A stretch of DNA of 64,000 bases from Cornus controversa (Eukaryota > Streptophyta > Magnoliopsida > Cornales > Cornaceae). This document shows, piece after piece, positions 12,871 to 23,745 of the stretch. Each line of letters begins with the position of its first letter. The stretch's first letter is position 1. A program made the position numbers and the translations under genes. The notes under the pieces were generated by a model. The model saw only the letters and a list, made by a program, of their open reading frames with translations. It ran no database searches and was not told the origin of the DNA. Where the stretch lies: assembly GCA_026545225.1 (NCBI GenBank), contig CM048848.1, forward strand, positions 49,749,806 to 49,813,805. The letters are read 5' to 3'.

Positions 12871-13689
12871 CGATTATCTATGGACTTTTTGTATTAACCC
12901 CCTATTCTTTATCCTATTTGTAGTTATTCCCTGTATTCCCTTATTTTCTTCGAAAACACCCCTTGTTGCACAAATTTCTTTATATTATTATTTTTTATTT
13001 TATTTTATTCCAAATGCAGAAAGTGACTCGGATCTAAAAGTACCATATCATCACCTGAAAGACATTACTTATATTTTTCGCTTCATAATTACTTCATCTT
13101 CAAAGAGAAAAAGATAAAAATGAATAAATTTCATGATCAGTATCACGTTTTCATCAATTGGACACTAGCATGAGAGAATTGCTTTTTATTTTTTTCAAAA
13201 CATAAAAAATAATATAATTTTTTTTTTGTTGATAATTGTGGTAATGGTCCTTTTAAAATATCTCATAATCCATCACTGGATACATATAGTCCTCCATCCC
13301 ACATGCTTTGAATAATTATTGAAAAAATTGTATGATTTCAAAAAAATTCGAACTCTCAAAGAATATAATTGAAATATTTATAAAAACACCATAATAAACA
13401 TATTAGTATGCATTTGATCATATATTAGTGTGTGTATATACATATATATATATATATATATATAGGCTACATGAGAGAGGGGGAAATGTGAGAGTATAAA
13501 AGATTTTTCTCAAAAAGATTATGGAGGTTAGAAGTTTGTCCACAAACGATTTTCACCTTTGTGAGTAAATCCCTGTCTCTAACTTAAAAGCAAAAAAACA
13601 AGCTTTCTTTCAAAATGTATAAAATTGACTCGAATTTTAAATCTTAAAAATAAAAAGTTAAAGATTATATTGTAATAGCAAGGGACAAC

Positions 13690-13832
13690 TGTGAATCCCA
13701 TAACCATTAGATCATTAGCCTAGCTGGTATAACATCTCCTTTCTAAAGTAAGAGGTCCGAGCCTCGTAGTGGATATTTGTGAGTGTATATGTGAGTATTT
13801 TCTTAAAAGAAAAAGAAAAAAAAAACTATGCA
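13690..13832 (+). mobile_element. tRNA-derived SINE with A-rich tail
   Basis: The segment begins near CATAACCATTAGATC and has an A-box-like TTAGCCTAGCTGGTAT and a B-box-like GAGGTCCGAGCCTC about 30 bases later. It ends with TGTGAGTGTATATGTGAGT and an A-rich tail (about 13808-13826). The layout and the G/T-rich 3' end match the pair at 4928-5098, so I take it as the same family. It is too diverged to be a tRNA gene. Confidence 0.6.
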
Positions 13833-14692
13833 TCACATAAATGTCATCCAGAAAGCAATATTAGATTTCAAAATACTAGGGTTTCATTATCAAAAGCAAG
13901 AAAAGCAGTTTCAACCATTATAACTGATTTGTGATGATTTGTCATTGGAAGGATTTGATTAGTCCAGTATTTGAATATATGCTCATAAGCATATACAATA
14001 TTCAAGTTGGAATCAAAGAAATAAGCATCTCCACTTGAAACTTTTGAGCACCACTTGTCCAACCTAATTCAAATCATTTCAAATTATCTTTTTCCTAATA
14101 AATATAATTAAATGCTAAAATCTTGAATCACAAGATTTTCAGTGTGTGTGTGTGTGTGTATATATAATATAATATTATATAGACAAACATACACAATACT
14201 TTTCAGTCAATAATTCACCTCTTCAAGCAGAGTCCTAATGCACCCTCCAATTACATAAATCAAAATCAAAAGCCCCAAAAAGCCACAAGAAATGCTCCCA
14301 CATAAATTTAGATCAACACTACCAATATCATTATGACCCATGACAAAAATTCAAATTGATAACCATAATTCGAATATAAATCCAAAAACAGCCATTTTGT
14401 GCATCGTAATGCCCAGATCAAGTTTTTCTCCGATCGTATCCTTGCAGAAAACTTCACATAGGTGGGGACAAACACTGAATAATGGCTTTTTTAAAGCTCA
14501 AAATCATTCTACCATAAAATCACTGCATCACAATGCCGGGCAATCGAGGCTAGGAACATCCCAGTGCAAGGCCAAATGGCCTCGTGGGCATGGTTGGATG
14601 CCATGAACCAACAGAAAATTAATTTTTGAAATGAATATTGAACCGAAAAACTTTCTCATGGAAAGCAGCCCATATGCAAGCCAGAAATACTT

Positions 14693-14865
14693 ATGCAGAT
14701 AGTCCATATACATTTAAATGCAGTTCATCTTGACAAGGATATTCCAACTACCAATGATGGCAACAAACTTGTAGTATTATGCAGATAAGCCATATACATT
14801 TGAATGCATTTCATCTTGACAAAGCTATTCCAACTACCAATTATGGCAAACAACTTATATTATGA
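14693..14865. repeat. Two-copy tandem duplication, about 86-bp period
   Basis: The block starting ATGCAGATAGTCCATATACA at 14693 is repeated from 14779 as ATGCAGATAAGCCATATACA. Both copies run through TTCATCTTGACAA and ATTCCAACTACCAAT. It lies downstream of the methyltransferase stop codon and may fall in its 3' UTR. Confidence 0.85.
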
Positions 14866-15040
14866 CTGGGAAGAAGCCATAACCTCCACAAGTACCCCCA
14901 AGTCAAATTTCATGATTGCATTGATACCTACCTTAAGGTGCACACTTTTGAGCTGGCCATCAAAAGGCTACAGCATTGCTTCACTTTTGGCCCCAAACCA
15001 CAAGGTTAACAAGAATTACAACATTGCTTCGATTTTGGCC

Positions 15041-18000
15041 CTACTTGCAAGCAATTCCATACACATGAGGGTTTATAAGCGAGGCATTAGACACAAAAGC
15101 CATGTTAATGTCAACCCGCGAAAACCCTGCTTCAGATATTATCTTCCCTGTATTCCTGGTGAGGTGACACCCATCAGCAACTGTCTGCTGAATAGGATCA
15201 AGAACACCCTGAACAAATCTGAGAAGTGTTCCATCTAGCAGCCAACAACAAAAAACACATCCATTAATTTCAACTTGAACTAGCTCAGCAAAGGTGGGTG
15301 AGGGAGAAATGAGTTTCCACTTGAAATATATAATTAGTATAATTTCCCTTATCACACTGAACTGAGGAAATTAGCGTATACCTTTTGCAGCTACATGCTC
15401 CACAAATACGTAAAGCCCACCCGGTCTAAGCACCCTCCTCGCCTCTGAAGCCAATGGTAAATGTTGAATCTTAGCAGCTCAGATTTTGAAGCATTGATAT
15501 GTATGAAAATGATGTCTCCGGCTTGGTTAGATCTAGAATTTTTGCTACATTCAATAGAAAATATAAAAAAAACCAAAACAAAACAAAAAATAAAGAAAAA
15601 ACAAGTAGCTCAGATTATTGGCTAGTTCACAAACAGTTCGGGTTTGGGTAATTGGAGTTCTTTTAGTTCAATCAACTAAGGTCTGAAGCCCCTTGGAATT
15701 GGAATCATGAGATTATAATTAAAATGGCTTTTGAAATAAGTAAAAGGCATTTCATATTTAAGATTTTATAATTGGTTCCGTTTCAATAATTTATCATCAT
15801 TTTTATGTGTTCCTGGCAGTGTGCCTTCAAATTCCAAAAAAAAAAAAATCAGATAATTCATTTACATTAGGCACCCCAACACATGCAAAAAATTTTACTC
15901 AATTAATGAAGTCCTTTTACATTTTAGTAGCCTCAAGCAGAAGTTTAAAACATACAGCAAGTTTCCTCAATGTCTGCATTCTTTAAAAGCTAATCGAACA
16001 CCCAAAGAGCACAAGAACTGACTCATCATTTCTCAACTTCACAAATTATATCATAAAATTTACTGAAAATGTATGGAAATAAAATAATAAGTTCACTTTC
16101 ACTCAGAAAGCAGTCTCTCAATGAATCTGAGGTCCCTAAATGAACTTAAACATGCCAAGTTGACTAAATTGGGATGAAACCATAGTAGCCTATATACCTT
16201 TCAGAGTCATATTAACATCTGCAACAGAACATAGCACAAGCGTTCCAACTACCGCATCAACAGAAGCATCGCTTAAAGGTAAAGCCTCTGCAACCTGCAC
16301 AAAAATCAATGCCGTCAATTTCGAGAGAATATCAACCTCGTAATTTCACACTTAATTTCTTGAATAACAGATAAATAATATAAAGAAACAAACACAGTTT
16401 GATTGAGTACAGTATGAGTAAGATATGACTTATATTATAATGCCTCCCCAAAAGTAAAAGGACTGAAGCACTGAATACCAGAATAGCACCTTCACAAGTC
16501 TATTACCAGAGTTTTCTAAAACAAAACTTATCCTACAGGTACTTTGAAACTTTAAATTTCTTATAATTGTTTTCTTTCAATGATGGATTCCATGTTGTTG
16601 TTACATGGAACAACAATGATCAAAAGGCACGGATTTACTCTAGGCCCAGTGGGGGCGCCCGCCCCCCACTGAATTTTTACTATTTCCATTTTAAACCTAT
16701 AGTTTTTGACAAAATCCAAAAAATGCACCCCTGTAAAACCTCACTATTTATACTTGTCCCCACCAAAGTTATAGGTCCTGAAAAAGTGTAATGAACTTAC
16801 TCTCTCTCCACATTCTATTCTTATAGTTTCCAAAGAAAAAAAATTCTTATTTAACCAAATTATAAAACCTCACTGCATATACTTGTCCCCACCAAAGTTA
16901 TAGGTCCTCAAAAAGGAGAAAATATTGGGTGCGCCCGGCGCAAATGCACTGGGCACATCTTGACCGTCCGTGCGATGCACGCGTGGTGGGGCCCACCGCG
17001 CATGCAGCGCACAGACGGCTTGGATGCGCCCGGTGTGCTGGGCGCAACCAATATTTACTCCTCAAGAGTAATGAACTCTCTCTCTCTCTCTCGATTCTGT
17101 TCTTATAGTCTTCAAAGAAAACAAAATCTTATTTAAACAAATAAAACATGCCAATGGTAGAGCCACGTTGGTCTACTGGAGTAACTGCTCCCACTCAACT
17201 TTTTTTTGTTATTTTAATTTTGTATATCTATTTTTTAATAATTGTATAAATGCCTCCATAAAATTATAAAAATACCCTTGGTCTGAAAACCCAACACAAA
17301 AACAAAAAAAAAGGAGAGAGAAGAGAGGATGAGGCATGTTTTCACAACTATTGACTAGGTTCGTCTAATGGCTTAAAGAATACCATGAAAGATCATATTT
17401 ATTAAATATATTAAGAGAATTAAATTTAATGACATTGAAAATGAGTCATACAACATTTCTAAAATATGAAAACTCATGGATTACACTTGTAAAAGTATAC
17501 ATTTTTGTAATCATTATCTTGGTTCAATATTTATGGTCGCCCCCACTATGAAAAATTCCTGGCTCCGTAACTGATGATCAAACCCTTTCTAATGATCCAA
17601 TCACCCAAAACCTCTAAGAACAGTCATCTCGCTGAAGCAAACCTATCAAGAATGTTCTCCAAGTCGTTTAGGTATTCTCACATTGGAATTAGAAGTATGG
17701 TAATACCTGATGAGGAAAAAAAAGTATTAAAGTTACTAAGAACATTGTATTTACTTCATATAGTGAAGCTAAGTTACCTTATACCTAGAAAACATTCCTC
17801 TATCTTCTTGGTTTAGTATGCAAATACAAAACAGGTCCAACACTTAAAGTTGAGGTCTATAATGCCAATCACACTGCCTAAAGCCTCAGAAGCACCATAC
17901 TAAATATGCCAGAGCTGAAAAGCCTGAAAGTCATTGCATGATAGTAGTCCCTTGCAACTTTGTTTTCTCTACAACAGCATGCCACATGCTAGTGCCACAA

Positions 18001-18860
18001 CACATTCTACATGCTACTGTCATTGGTACCCTTTGCTGATAACACCATCTAGACAAAGAACTTTTTGAGCATTTCTATCCCAGTTAAAGTAAAAGGTTGT
18101 TTTGCTTCCAAATACATCATTTTCAGTAAGTCTCATAATTAAAACTTTGTGAAAGTTCAATAATAAGTAGTATCATACTGAAGAGAAACTTACTGCTAGT
18201 TTAAATTCAAAATTTGTGGGAGGTAATCCTGCAGCAAGTGCAGCAGCCCGAGCATATTTTTCCATCTTTCTGTTGGGATCTATGCCAAAGACATGGACAC
18301 CGGCATCAGCCGCGTAATATCTGAGATTAGGACCTGTCCCAATGCCAATTTCCAACACTTCCTGAGCCCTTCCCCTCAAATTAGAAAAGAGCTGTGATTT
18401 ATAACCTGCAATCTTACCAAATGAAAGGCACAGCTTAGAAAAGCACAAAATTAGAATAATTCTCATCTGGATCCGAATCAATTGATCCTAAATGATCACT
18501 AACCTCGGTCTCGTAAGATTTCATGCCCTTATCCAACACTGACGCATAGAATTCCTCATACCAATCTGGCCTAGGAGGGTGAACCCTCTTCAACGTGGCC
18601 TGTATAATGAGTGTATATAGAATATGTCACTTCCATTCCACAATCACTCCAATTCAATGGTCTATACTCATGTAACTACTACTCACTACATCAAGAAATC
18701 AAGTTGGAAAGAGAAAATTAACTCTAAGAAAACTAACTGCAAATTTGTTTGACTAACATTCGGAAATTTTCTAGAACATGCTTCTAGTGTTCACATGGTA
18801 TGAAAAATACCCATATAATATATAAACATGGTATGAAAAATACCCATATAATATACAATC

Positions 18861-18913
<53 letters not shown>

Positions 18914-19212
18914 TGCACAGTTGGATCAGGATGCAACTGGGAAGCATTGGAAGGAGGGACTGATATGAAAGTGGTTCCAAGTGCTTCAATGAAATGTCTT
19001 CTTCCACAAGAACAGAATCTTGTGTGGGCACACAACGGGTCGGGCACGGACGATTTGGGCAGTTTTAGCATTGATTCTTGGCGTGTATGAGAAGAATTGG
19101 ACTTTTGTTCGACATTGTTGAAGATTGTGAATTTAGTAAGTGAAGTTTGATTGGAAGTGCAGTGAAGGTTGGGACTACAGGGGATGAATGAACAGAGTGG
19201 ATGAAGAATCAT
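15041..19212 (-). CDS. METTL7-like class I SAM-dependent methyltransferase, likely organelle-targeted (six exons)
   Basis: The minus-strand exons are 19212-18919, 18599-18504, 18412-18194, 16294-16198, 15444-15382 and 15234-15041 (stop TAG). Phases agree throughout and total 963 bases, 320 residues. Residues 1-98 are Ser/Thr-rich with few acidic residues and then C-S-C-G-R-R-H-F, like a plastid or mitochondrial targeting region. Then come VHPPRPDWYEEFYA (exon 2) and the SAM-binding motif I V-L-E-I-G-I-G-T-G (149-157). Post-I is V-F-G-I-D-P-N (171-177), exon 4 has GTLVLCSVADV and exon 5 has LRPGGLYVFVEHVAA. This order is that of plant METTL7-type methyltransferases (Methyltransf_11 fold); the substrate is unknown. 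The exon 1 donor (ACT|GTGCAT) is weak, but it is the only GT downstream of the last conserved residues in the open frame that preserves phase. A (CT)n(TA)n tract starts within about 10 bases of it. The start is the first ATG of the open frame. Confidence 0.88.
16733..17160. repeat. Direct duplication flanking a foldback in methyltransferase intron 3
   Basis: A block of about 70 to 90 bases (AAAACCTCACT, ACTTGTCCCCACCAAAG, TATAGGTCCT, then AATGAACT and a CT run) occurs at about 16735-16860 and again at 16865-17160. The second copy is split by a GC-rich palindromic insertion at 16915-17061, so the first copy shows the unoccupied site. The surrounding 16640-17570 sequence, with its GGGGGC and CGCCCCC words, resembles a dispersed plant repeat. 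Confidence 0.75.
16915..17061. mobile_element. GC-rich foldback MITE, 147 bp, almost entirely palindromic
   Basis: Both ends read GGAG(A/T)AAATATTGG(G/T)TGCGCCC inward. The arms continue to pair, with mismatches, to a central GGTGGG-G-CCCACC at about 16982-16994. No room remains for coding sequence. GC content is far above the surroundings. The paralogous empty copy at about 16770-16790 reads CTGAAAAAGTGTAATG where this copy reads CTCAAAAA, then the insert, then TCAAGAGTAATG. That suggests an insertion with a short, diverged target duplication. Confidence 0.75.
18861..18909. repeat. (TA)n(GA)n compound microsatellite at the first splice donor of the methyltransferase gene
   Basis: TA units run to 18879 and GA units to about 18909. 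In gene sense (TC)n and then (TA)n begin within about 10 bases of the exon 1 donor at 18918-18917, so length change here could alter splicing of that weak donor. Confidence 0.9.
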
Positions 19213-19737
19213 TTTGCTAAGAGAGGACTTGGACTTTGAAAGTTGAAGCTATAGAGGCCATTCTTATGGACGGGAGGAGGGGTACGGTTAATTCCGATTC
19301 TCGGTGGAGGTGGAACCTGTGTTTTCGACCGCGGACTCGAAATTGAAACGGTTGAATTCGATTCGATTTTGTGTGATTTTGGTTCTCATATCAATAGCTG
19401 TTCGTTTCTTTTTTTTTTTTTTTTATTTTATATATATATATATATATTTTACATCAATAACATACATATTCATTCTTATGCACCTATACTTATACCAATA
19501 GGTTAAAAGTTATTAATATTTATTTATATATTTTATATTATATAAATATATATAACATTAGAACTTAGAAACTAAATGGACTTATCCATATATTATATAT
19601 TTTATACTTTATATATAAATAGAATACTAGAATTTAGAATGTATTAGTATTTATTTATATATTATATATTTTATACTTTATATATTATATATTTATATAG
19701 ATCACTAAAACTTAGAAACTATTATTATTCATTTATA

Positions 19738-19779
<42 letters not shown>

Positions 19780-19914
19780 TAAAGGTTTCGGTTCCTTGAC
19801 TTGGAACTTAGAATTGAAACCGGAACATGGTTTGGTTTAGTTCTATACAATTCTTTACTGTTCCGATTCTTTGTGCACCCCTATGGAGGAGGAGGTGGAG
19901 CTGAGATTATCTTT

Positions 19915-20440
19915 GGGTCAATTTAATTTTTGACCATTTTTTATGGCCTAATTACAAATATGCCATATTTGTAATAGTATATGTTCAAAAAATAACTTAT
20001 GCAAAAATATTTATATATTTGACACTTTTTATTGTTCGTTAATACACAGGATCAAATTATCCATCTAAAACTCATTGTGTACTGCTTAATATTTTGTGCA
20101 GTAAAATTATAACACAATGCAGTTAAAGTATTACATAAATGCAGTAAAACTATTACATTGTGATACCCTTGTAAAAATTGGTGCACTGCTTAATGTTTTA
20201 TGTAGTAAAATTATAATATCATACAGTTAAAGTATTACATAAATGCATTAAAATCATTGCATTGTGCCCTAAAAATTTTAGTAAACTGATATGTGAAGCG
20301 TCTTAAGGACAATTTGAACCTAAATAATATAAATTATTGTATTTATAATTACTTTTTGAAAAATTATTTTTTATCATATATTATTTGAAAAGTTGGTGTA
20401 TAATTAGAACGCCAAAAGTGGTCATAAATTAAATTAACCC
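19915..20440. mobile_element. Mutator-like MITE with TIRs and a near-perfect 9-bp target duplication
   Basis: The left end GGGTCAATTTAATTTTTGACCA pairs with the right end, whose reverse complement reads GGGTTAATTTAATTTATGACCA. It is flanked by ATTATCTTT on the left (19906-19914) and ATTATCCTTT on the right (20441-20450), a 9-bp duplication with one inserted base, as expected for Mutator-like elements. The interior is non-coding and carries a two-copy tandem repeat of about 104 bases from 20081 and 20185 (ACTGCTTAAT, GCAGTTAAAGTATTACATAAATGC). Confidence 0.75.
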
Positions 20441-21280
20441 ATTATCCTTTTATGTTTTGTTTAAACGGAAATGAAAATAAATCGTTTGTTTGTTAAGAAA
20501 AGAGTTGGAGTTTGATTATTTTAGTTTTTTTTTTCTTTCTTTTAAAATAACAAACTGTAATTATCTACCAATCATGCACATCATTTAAGTCCAAATTTTT
20601 TTTACATTCCGTGATAATTCAACTCACGATGTCCGAGCTGAAACCTACTTGATTGACCAAGTCTGACTGGTTATGGATCCATAATAAGTATATGAAACAC
20701 ATGACCATTCCCATGTGTTCAGTTCTTGTATGCTCATCTTTCAAAGAAAATGGCTACTCTTTTTATCTTCACAGGAGCTTTTCGTCCGCCACAATAATAG
20801 ATAGATTTTCTTTTCTCATCTTCAATAGACCTTCTTTGTTGGGGACGATAAATTGATTCTATTATCATCGGTTTTCTAATAAAAAAATTAATCAACTCTT
20901 TTCTCAATTATTTTTCATTGATAGAGGTTCAAGATCATTTTTGTAATTTCGATTCATCAAGCTATCTTGAAGCCAAATCTATAAATATACAAAAATATTT
21001 TCAGTTGCGATTTAAAGTTTTGATTATGATCGTGAAAAAGATAGACACTGAGGAAAAGAAAACATGTTCAGAAGTTGCAACAGAATCGTTCCTTTAACAA
21101 AAGAATAGACTAAAAAGTTCATTATTCATCCGGTGAAAATGACTTGTTTAATTAAGAGTTATTTAAATTTATAATCATTTTTTCTTCTTATATCAATCTT
21201 GATTTAAGATCGAGCTAAGATGAAAATAACTTGTTTAATTAATATTTATTTAAATTTATAATCATTTTTCCTAAAGATTG
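20441..21280. other. Gene-free AT-rich stretch
   Basis: No coding sequence is supported. A tandem duplication of about 87 bases (AAAATGACTTGTTTAATTAA at 21136, again at 21223 with one change) abuts the truncated end of the gypsy element that follows. The low-complexity sequence at 20520-20600 has T-runs only. Confidence 0.5.
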
Positions 21281-22398
21281 ACACACTCTACCCCCAACAA
21301 GCGTATCAATGGACATTGGTGACTCTAGAGATGACACATCCAACCTCAAGGCATAAGTAAATGTAACAGATATGAATGAATAAAATGCATCCGAATCTAT
21401 CAACACCCTAGCCTACGAGCTAGAAACTAGAAAAATAACTCTAACCACTGACGGCTCTTGGAGCTCATCTGCCTAAGCAAGTGTGAAAACACGGCCCTAT
21501 GTCTGCTGACCCTGCTGGCCAATCCCTTGTAACCCTGATTGCTGACTAGAAGCAGACGTAGACCCTTTCGCTGCTCGATATCCATGACCTAACTGTGCTG
21601 GCTGGGGTGGTCGTAACGTCGTAAAGCCATACTAAACTGTGGCAACCTGTATGGTCCTCTGCTGAGACTATGAACCACTCTGTGTAATCTGCCTCTGAGG
21701 GAAGTTAGCTCTAACATGCCCCGGATGTCAGCAATGGAAGCATGTCCGCTCCCTTACTGATACCACGGGCATTGATGCCACTACTTGCCTCTGAGGGCAC
21801 TTATATCTGTAATGACCGGTCAGCTGACAGTGATAGCATACTACCGCAGATCATGAAGATCCGGTAGGCAAGGTCAATGAAGGCACTGGACGAGCCTTCT
21901 AATGTCCCTAGGAAAATGACACGTTATCTCTGTGCCTTTTCTTCCCCTGATTACCCGAAGATGCCCCAGCACCCCGCCTGATTCTTAAAGTCCCAAATCC
22001 TTTGGGTAACTCTATCGTCTTCTTCCGCTACTAATGCCCTGTCAATCACTTCGTCATAGACTTTCAAGCCTAGGATTGACACCCTTTTTCTGATAGAAGT
22101 CTTAAGCCCCTTCACAAATTTCTTTACCCTCAATTCCTCATCATTCACCATCTCTAGTGCAAAGCGAGTCAATGATGTAAACTTGGTCTCATACCCCATA
22201 ACGTTCAAGTCACCATAAACTAGGTCCATAAACTCCCGCCTCATCCTATCTTTCACTGAAGCTGGAAAGAACTTATCAAAGAAAAGTCCTTTGAAAGTTT
22301 CCCACTTTATAGTCTCAGTATTGTGGGTATTCCCAATAAACTGTTACCATCTATTCGTTTTCTCTTGCAAATGAAGCGCCGCCACACAAACCCTAAGC

Positions 22399-22641
22399 GC
22401 TAGTTTGGTACGCATGAATTGAGGTAGAATGGAATGGTCATTCCACCTTTGATTTCTTTTCTCTTGTTTGTTGTGTTACATTAGAAATGGAATGGTCATT
22501 ACTAGTCATTCCCTTCGGATGCTCATTCCAACAAAACCATTCTTCTTCTTGAGTTATGGAATGACCATTTCATTCCCACTTCTTATTAAAATCATCATCT
22601 CTCTCTTCATTAATTTCTCTCCCTCTTTTACAACTCACTCC

Positions 22642-22678
<37 letters not shown>

Positions 22679-23188
22679 AGAGAGAGAGAGAGAGTGAGAG
22701 AAATTAACACTAATTACCTATTATATATAATATGTATGTTATATACTTTCCACACACCTATATATATATACATGTCACATGCCCATATATATAACTTGCT
22801 ATATTTTAAGTTGTGAAAGAAAAGGAAGGTTCTTGTTTTATCACTTTCAGTTTTTAATTAAGTATTAATTTTTTTTCGTATAAAAGATTATATTAATCTC
22901 TTTACTAGAATAAAAAGACTGAATATATCTTGATTTAGAAAGTTTTAATTAAATGGGTAATTAATTTTTTTTACATGATAATTAAATTAAAGTTGGTCAA
23001 ATGTCCCATTTTTAAAATTGATTATGTTTTATGAAAAAGTATAACATGTTGGAAGGTATTATCATTTCATTTCTACATCATTCTCTATCCAGAGCCAAAC
23101 ATTAGAATGATAATAGTCATTCCATTCTGTTCTCATTCTCAGCTTCATTCCATTCCCATTCTATTTCATTCTTGCGTACCAAACTAGC
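22399..23188. mobile_element. 790-bp MITE nested in the gypsy gag
   Basis: The left end GCTAGTTTGGTACGCATGAA and the reverse complement of the right end, GCTAGTTTGGTACGCAAGAA, are perfect for the first 16 bases and stay similar for about 45. Flanks read CCTAAG and CCTTAG. Removing it rejoins the gag reading on the minus strand (ALAINEDLR before, AALHLQEKTN after). The interior is non-coding, with (TA)n(GA)n at about 22645-22700. The TIR resembles those of plant hAT or Harbinger MITEs; I cannot decide which. Confidence 0.85.
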
Positions 23189-23745
23189 CCTTAGATCCTC
23201 ATTGATTGCTAGAGCAACCAAGAGTTTGTACGTTTGATCTATGCAACCTTCCGTCGCTAATGGATCCCGTCTACCAGCAAATGTAGGAGGTTTAAACTTC
23301 ACATACTCTTTTATTGCAACCATTTTTCGGCTTAAGCCAACCATATGTTGTGCTTGAACTTCCTCTTTTTGAGCTTCCCTTGCGATTTGTTTCATGGTAT
23401 ATACCATGTCTCGCATAAACTGTGCTCCATCTATTGCTCTTGTGAAACATTAGCGCATCTACCTCACACTATCCTTGGTGCCATCTTGCTATACACATAA
23501 CAAGGAAATTCAACACCAAACACATATAAATACATACAACTCTCACCATGCTTACACAACACAATACTAATTCAATCCACAATTAGCATCTTATAAAGGC
23601 ATAAACAAGTAATCATGTTACATATAAGTAATTTATAAACTTCAAGTCTAAATCCTTATGTTCCAATCCTTAACCTCAAATTAACATGTAATCAAATTCC
23701 CACCCTTCGTCCAAGGTATTCAAACTTATGGCTTTGATACCAAGT

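Larger units (their letters stand above)
12880..14990. other. Intergenic region between the RING and methyltransferase genes
   Basis: This AT-rich stretch has no supportable gene. It holds a (TA)n tract at about 13430-13464, a SINE at about 13700-13830, a (TG)n(TA)n tract at about 14143-14170 and a short tandem duplication at 14693-14865. Minus-strand sequence just below 15041 should contain the 3' UTR of the methyltransferase gene, and the start of the RING transcription unit lies at the left edge. Confidence 0.5.

Noticed and set aside
12677..13117. Plus-strand ORF of 146 codons with an RERERE tract
   Set aside because: It is created by the (TA)n(GA)n microsatellite and AT-rich sequence, and it lies antisense to the proposed 5' UTR exon.
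13700..13775. Possible tRNA gene
   Set aside because: It has A- and B-box-like sequence, but I could not form an acceptor stem or a sound anticodon arm, and the A-rich tail indicates a SINE.
14804..15238. Plus-strand ORF of 144 codons
   Set aside because: It is antisense to the last methyltransferase exon; the minus strand has the recognisable protein.
18800..19090. Plus-strand ORF with a GA-encoded repeat
   Set aside because: It is antisense to methyltransferase exon 1 and extended only by the microsatellite.
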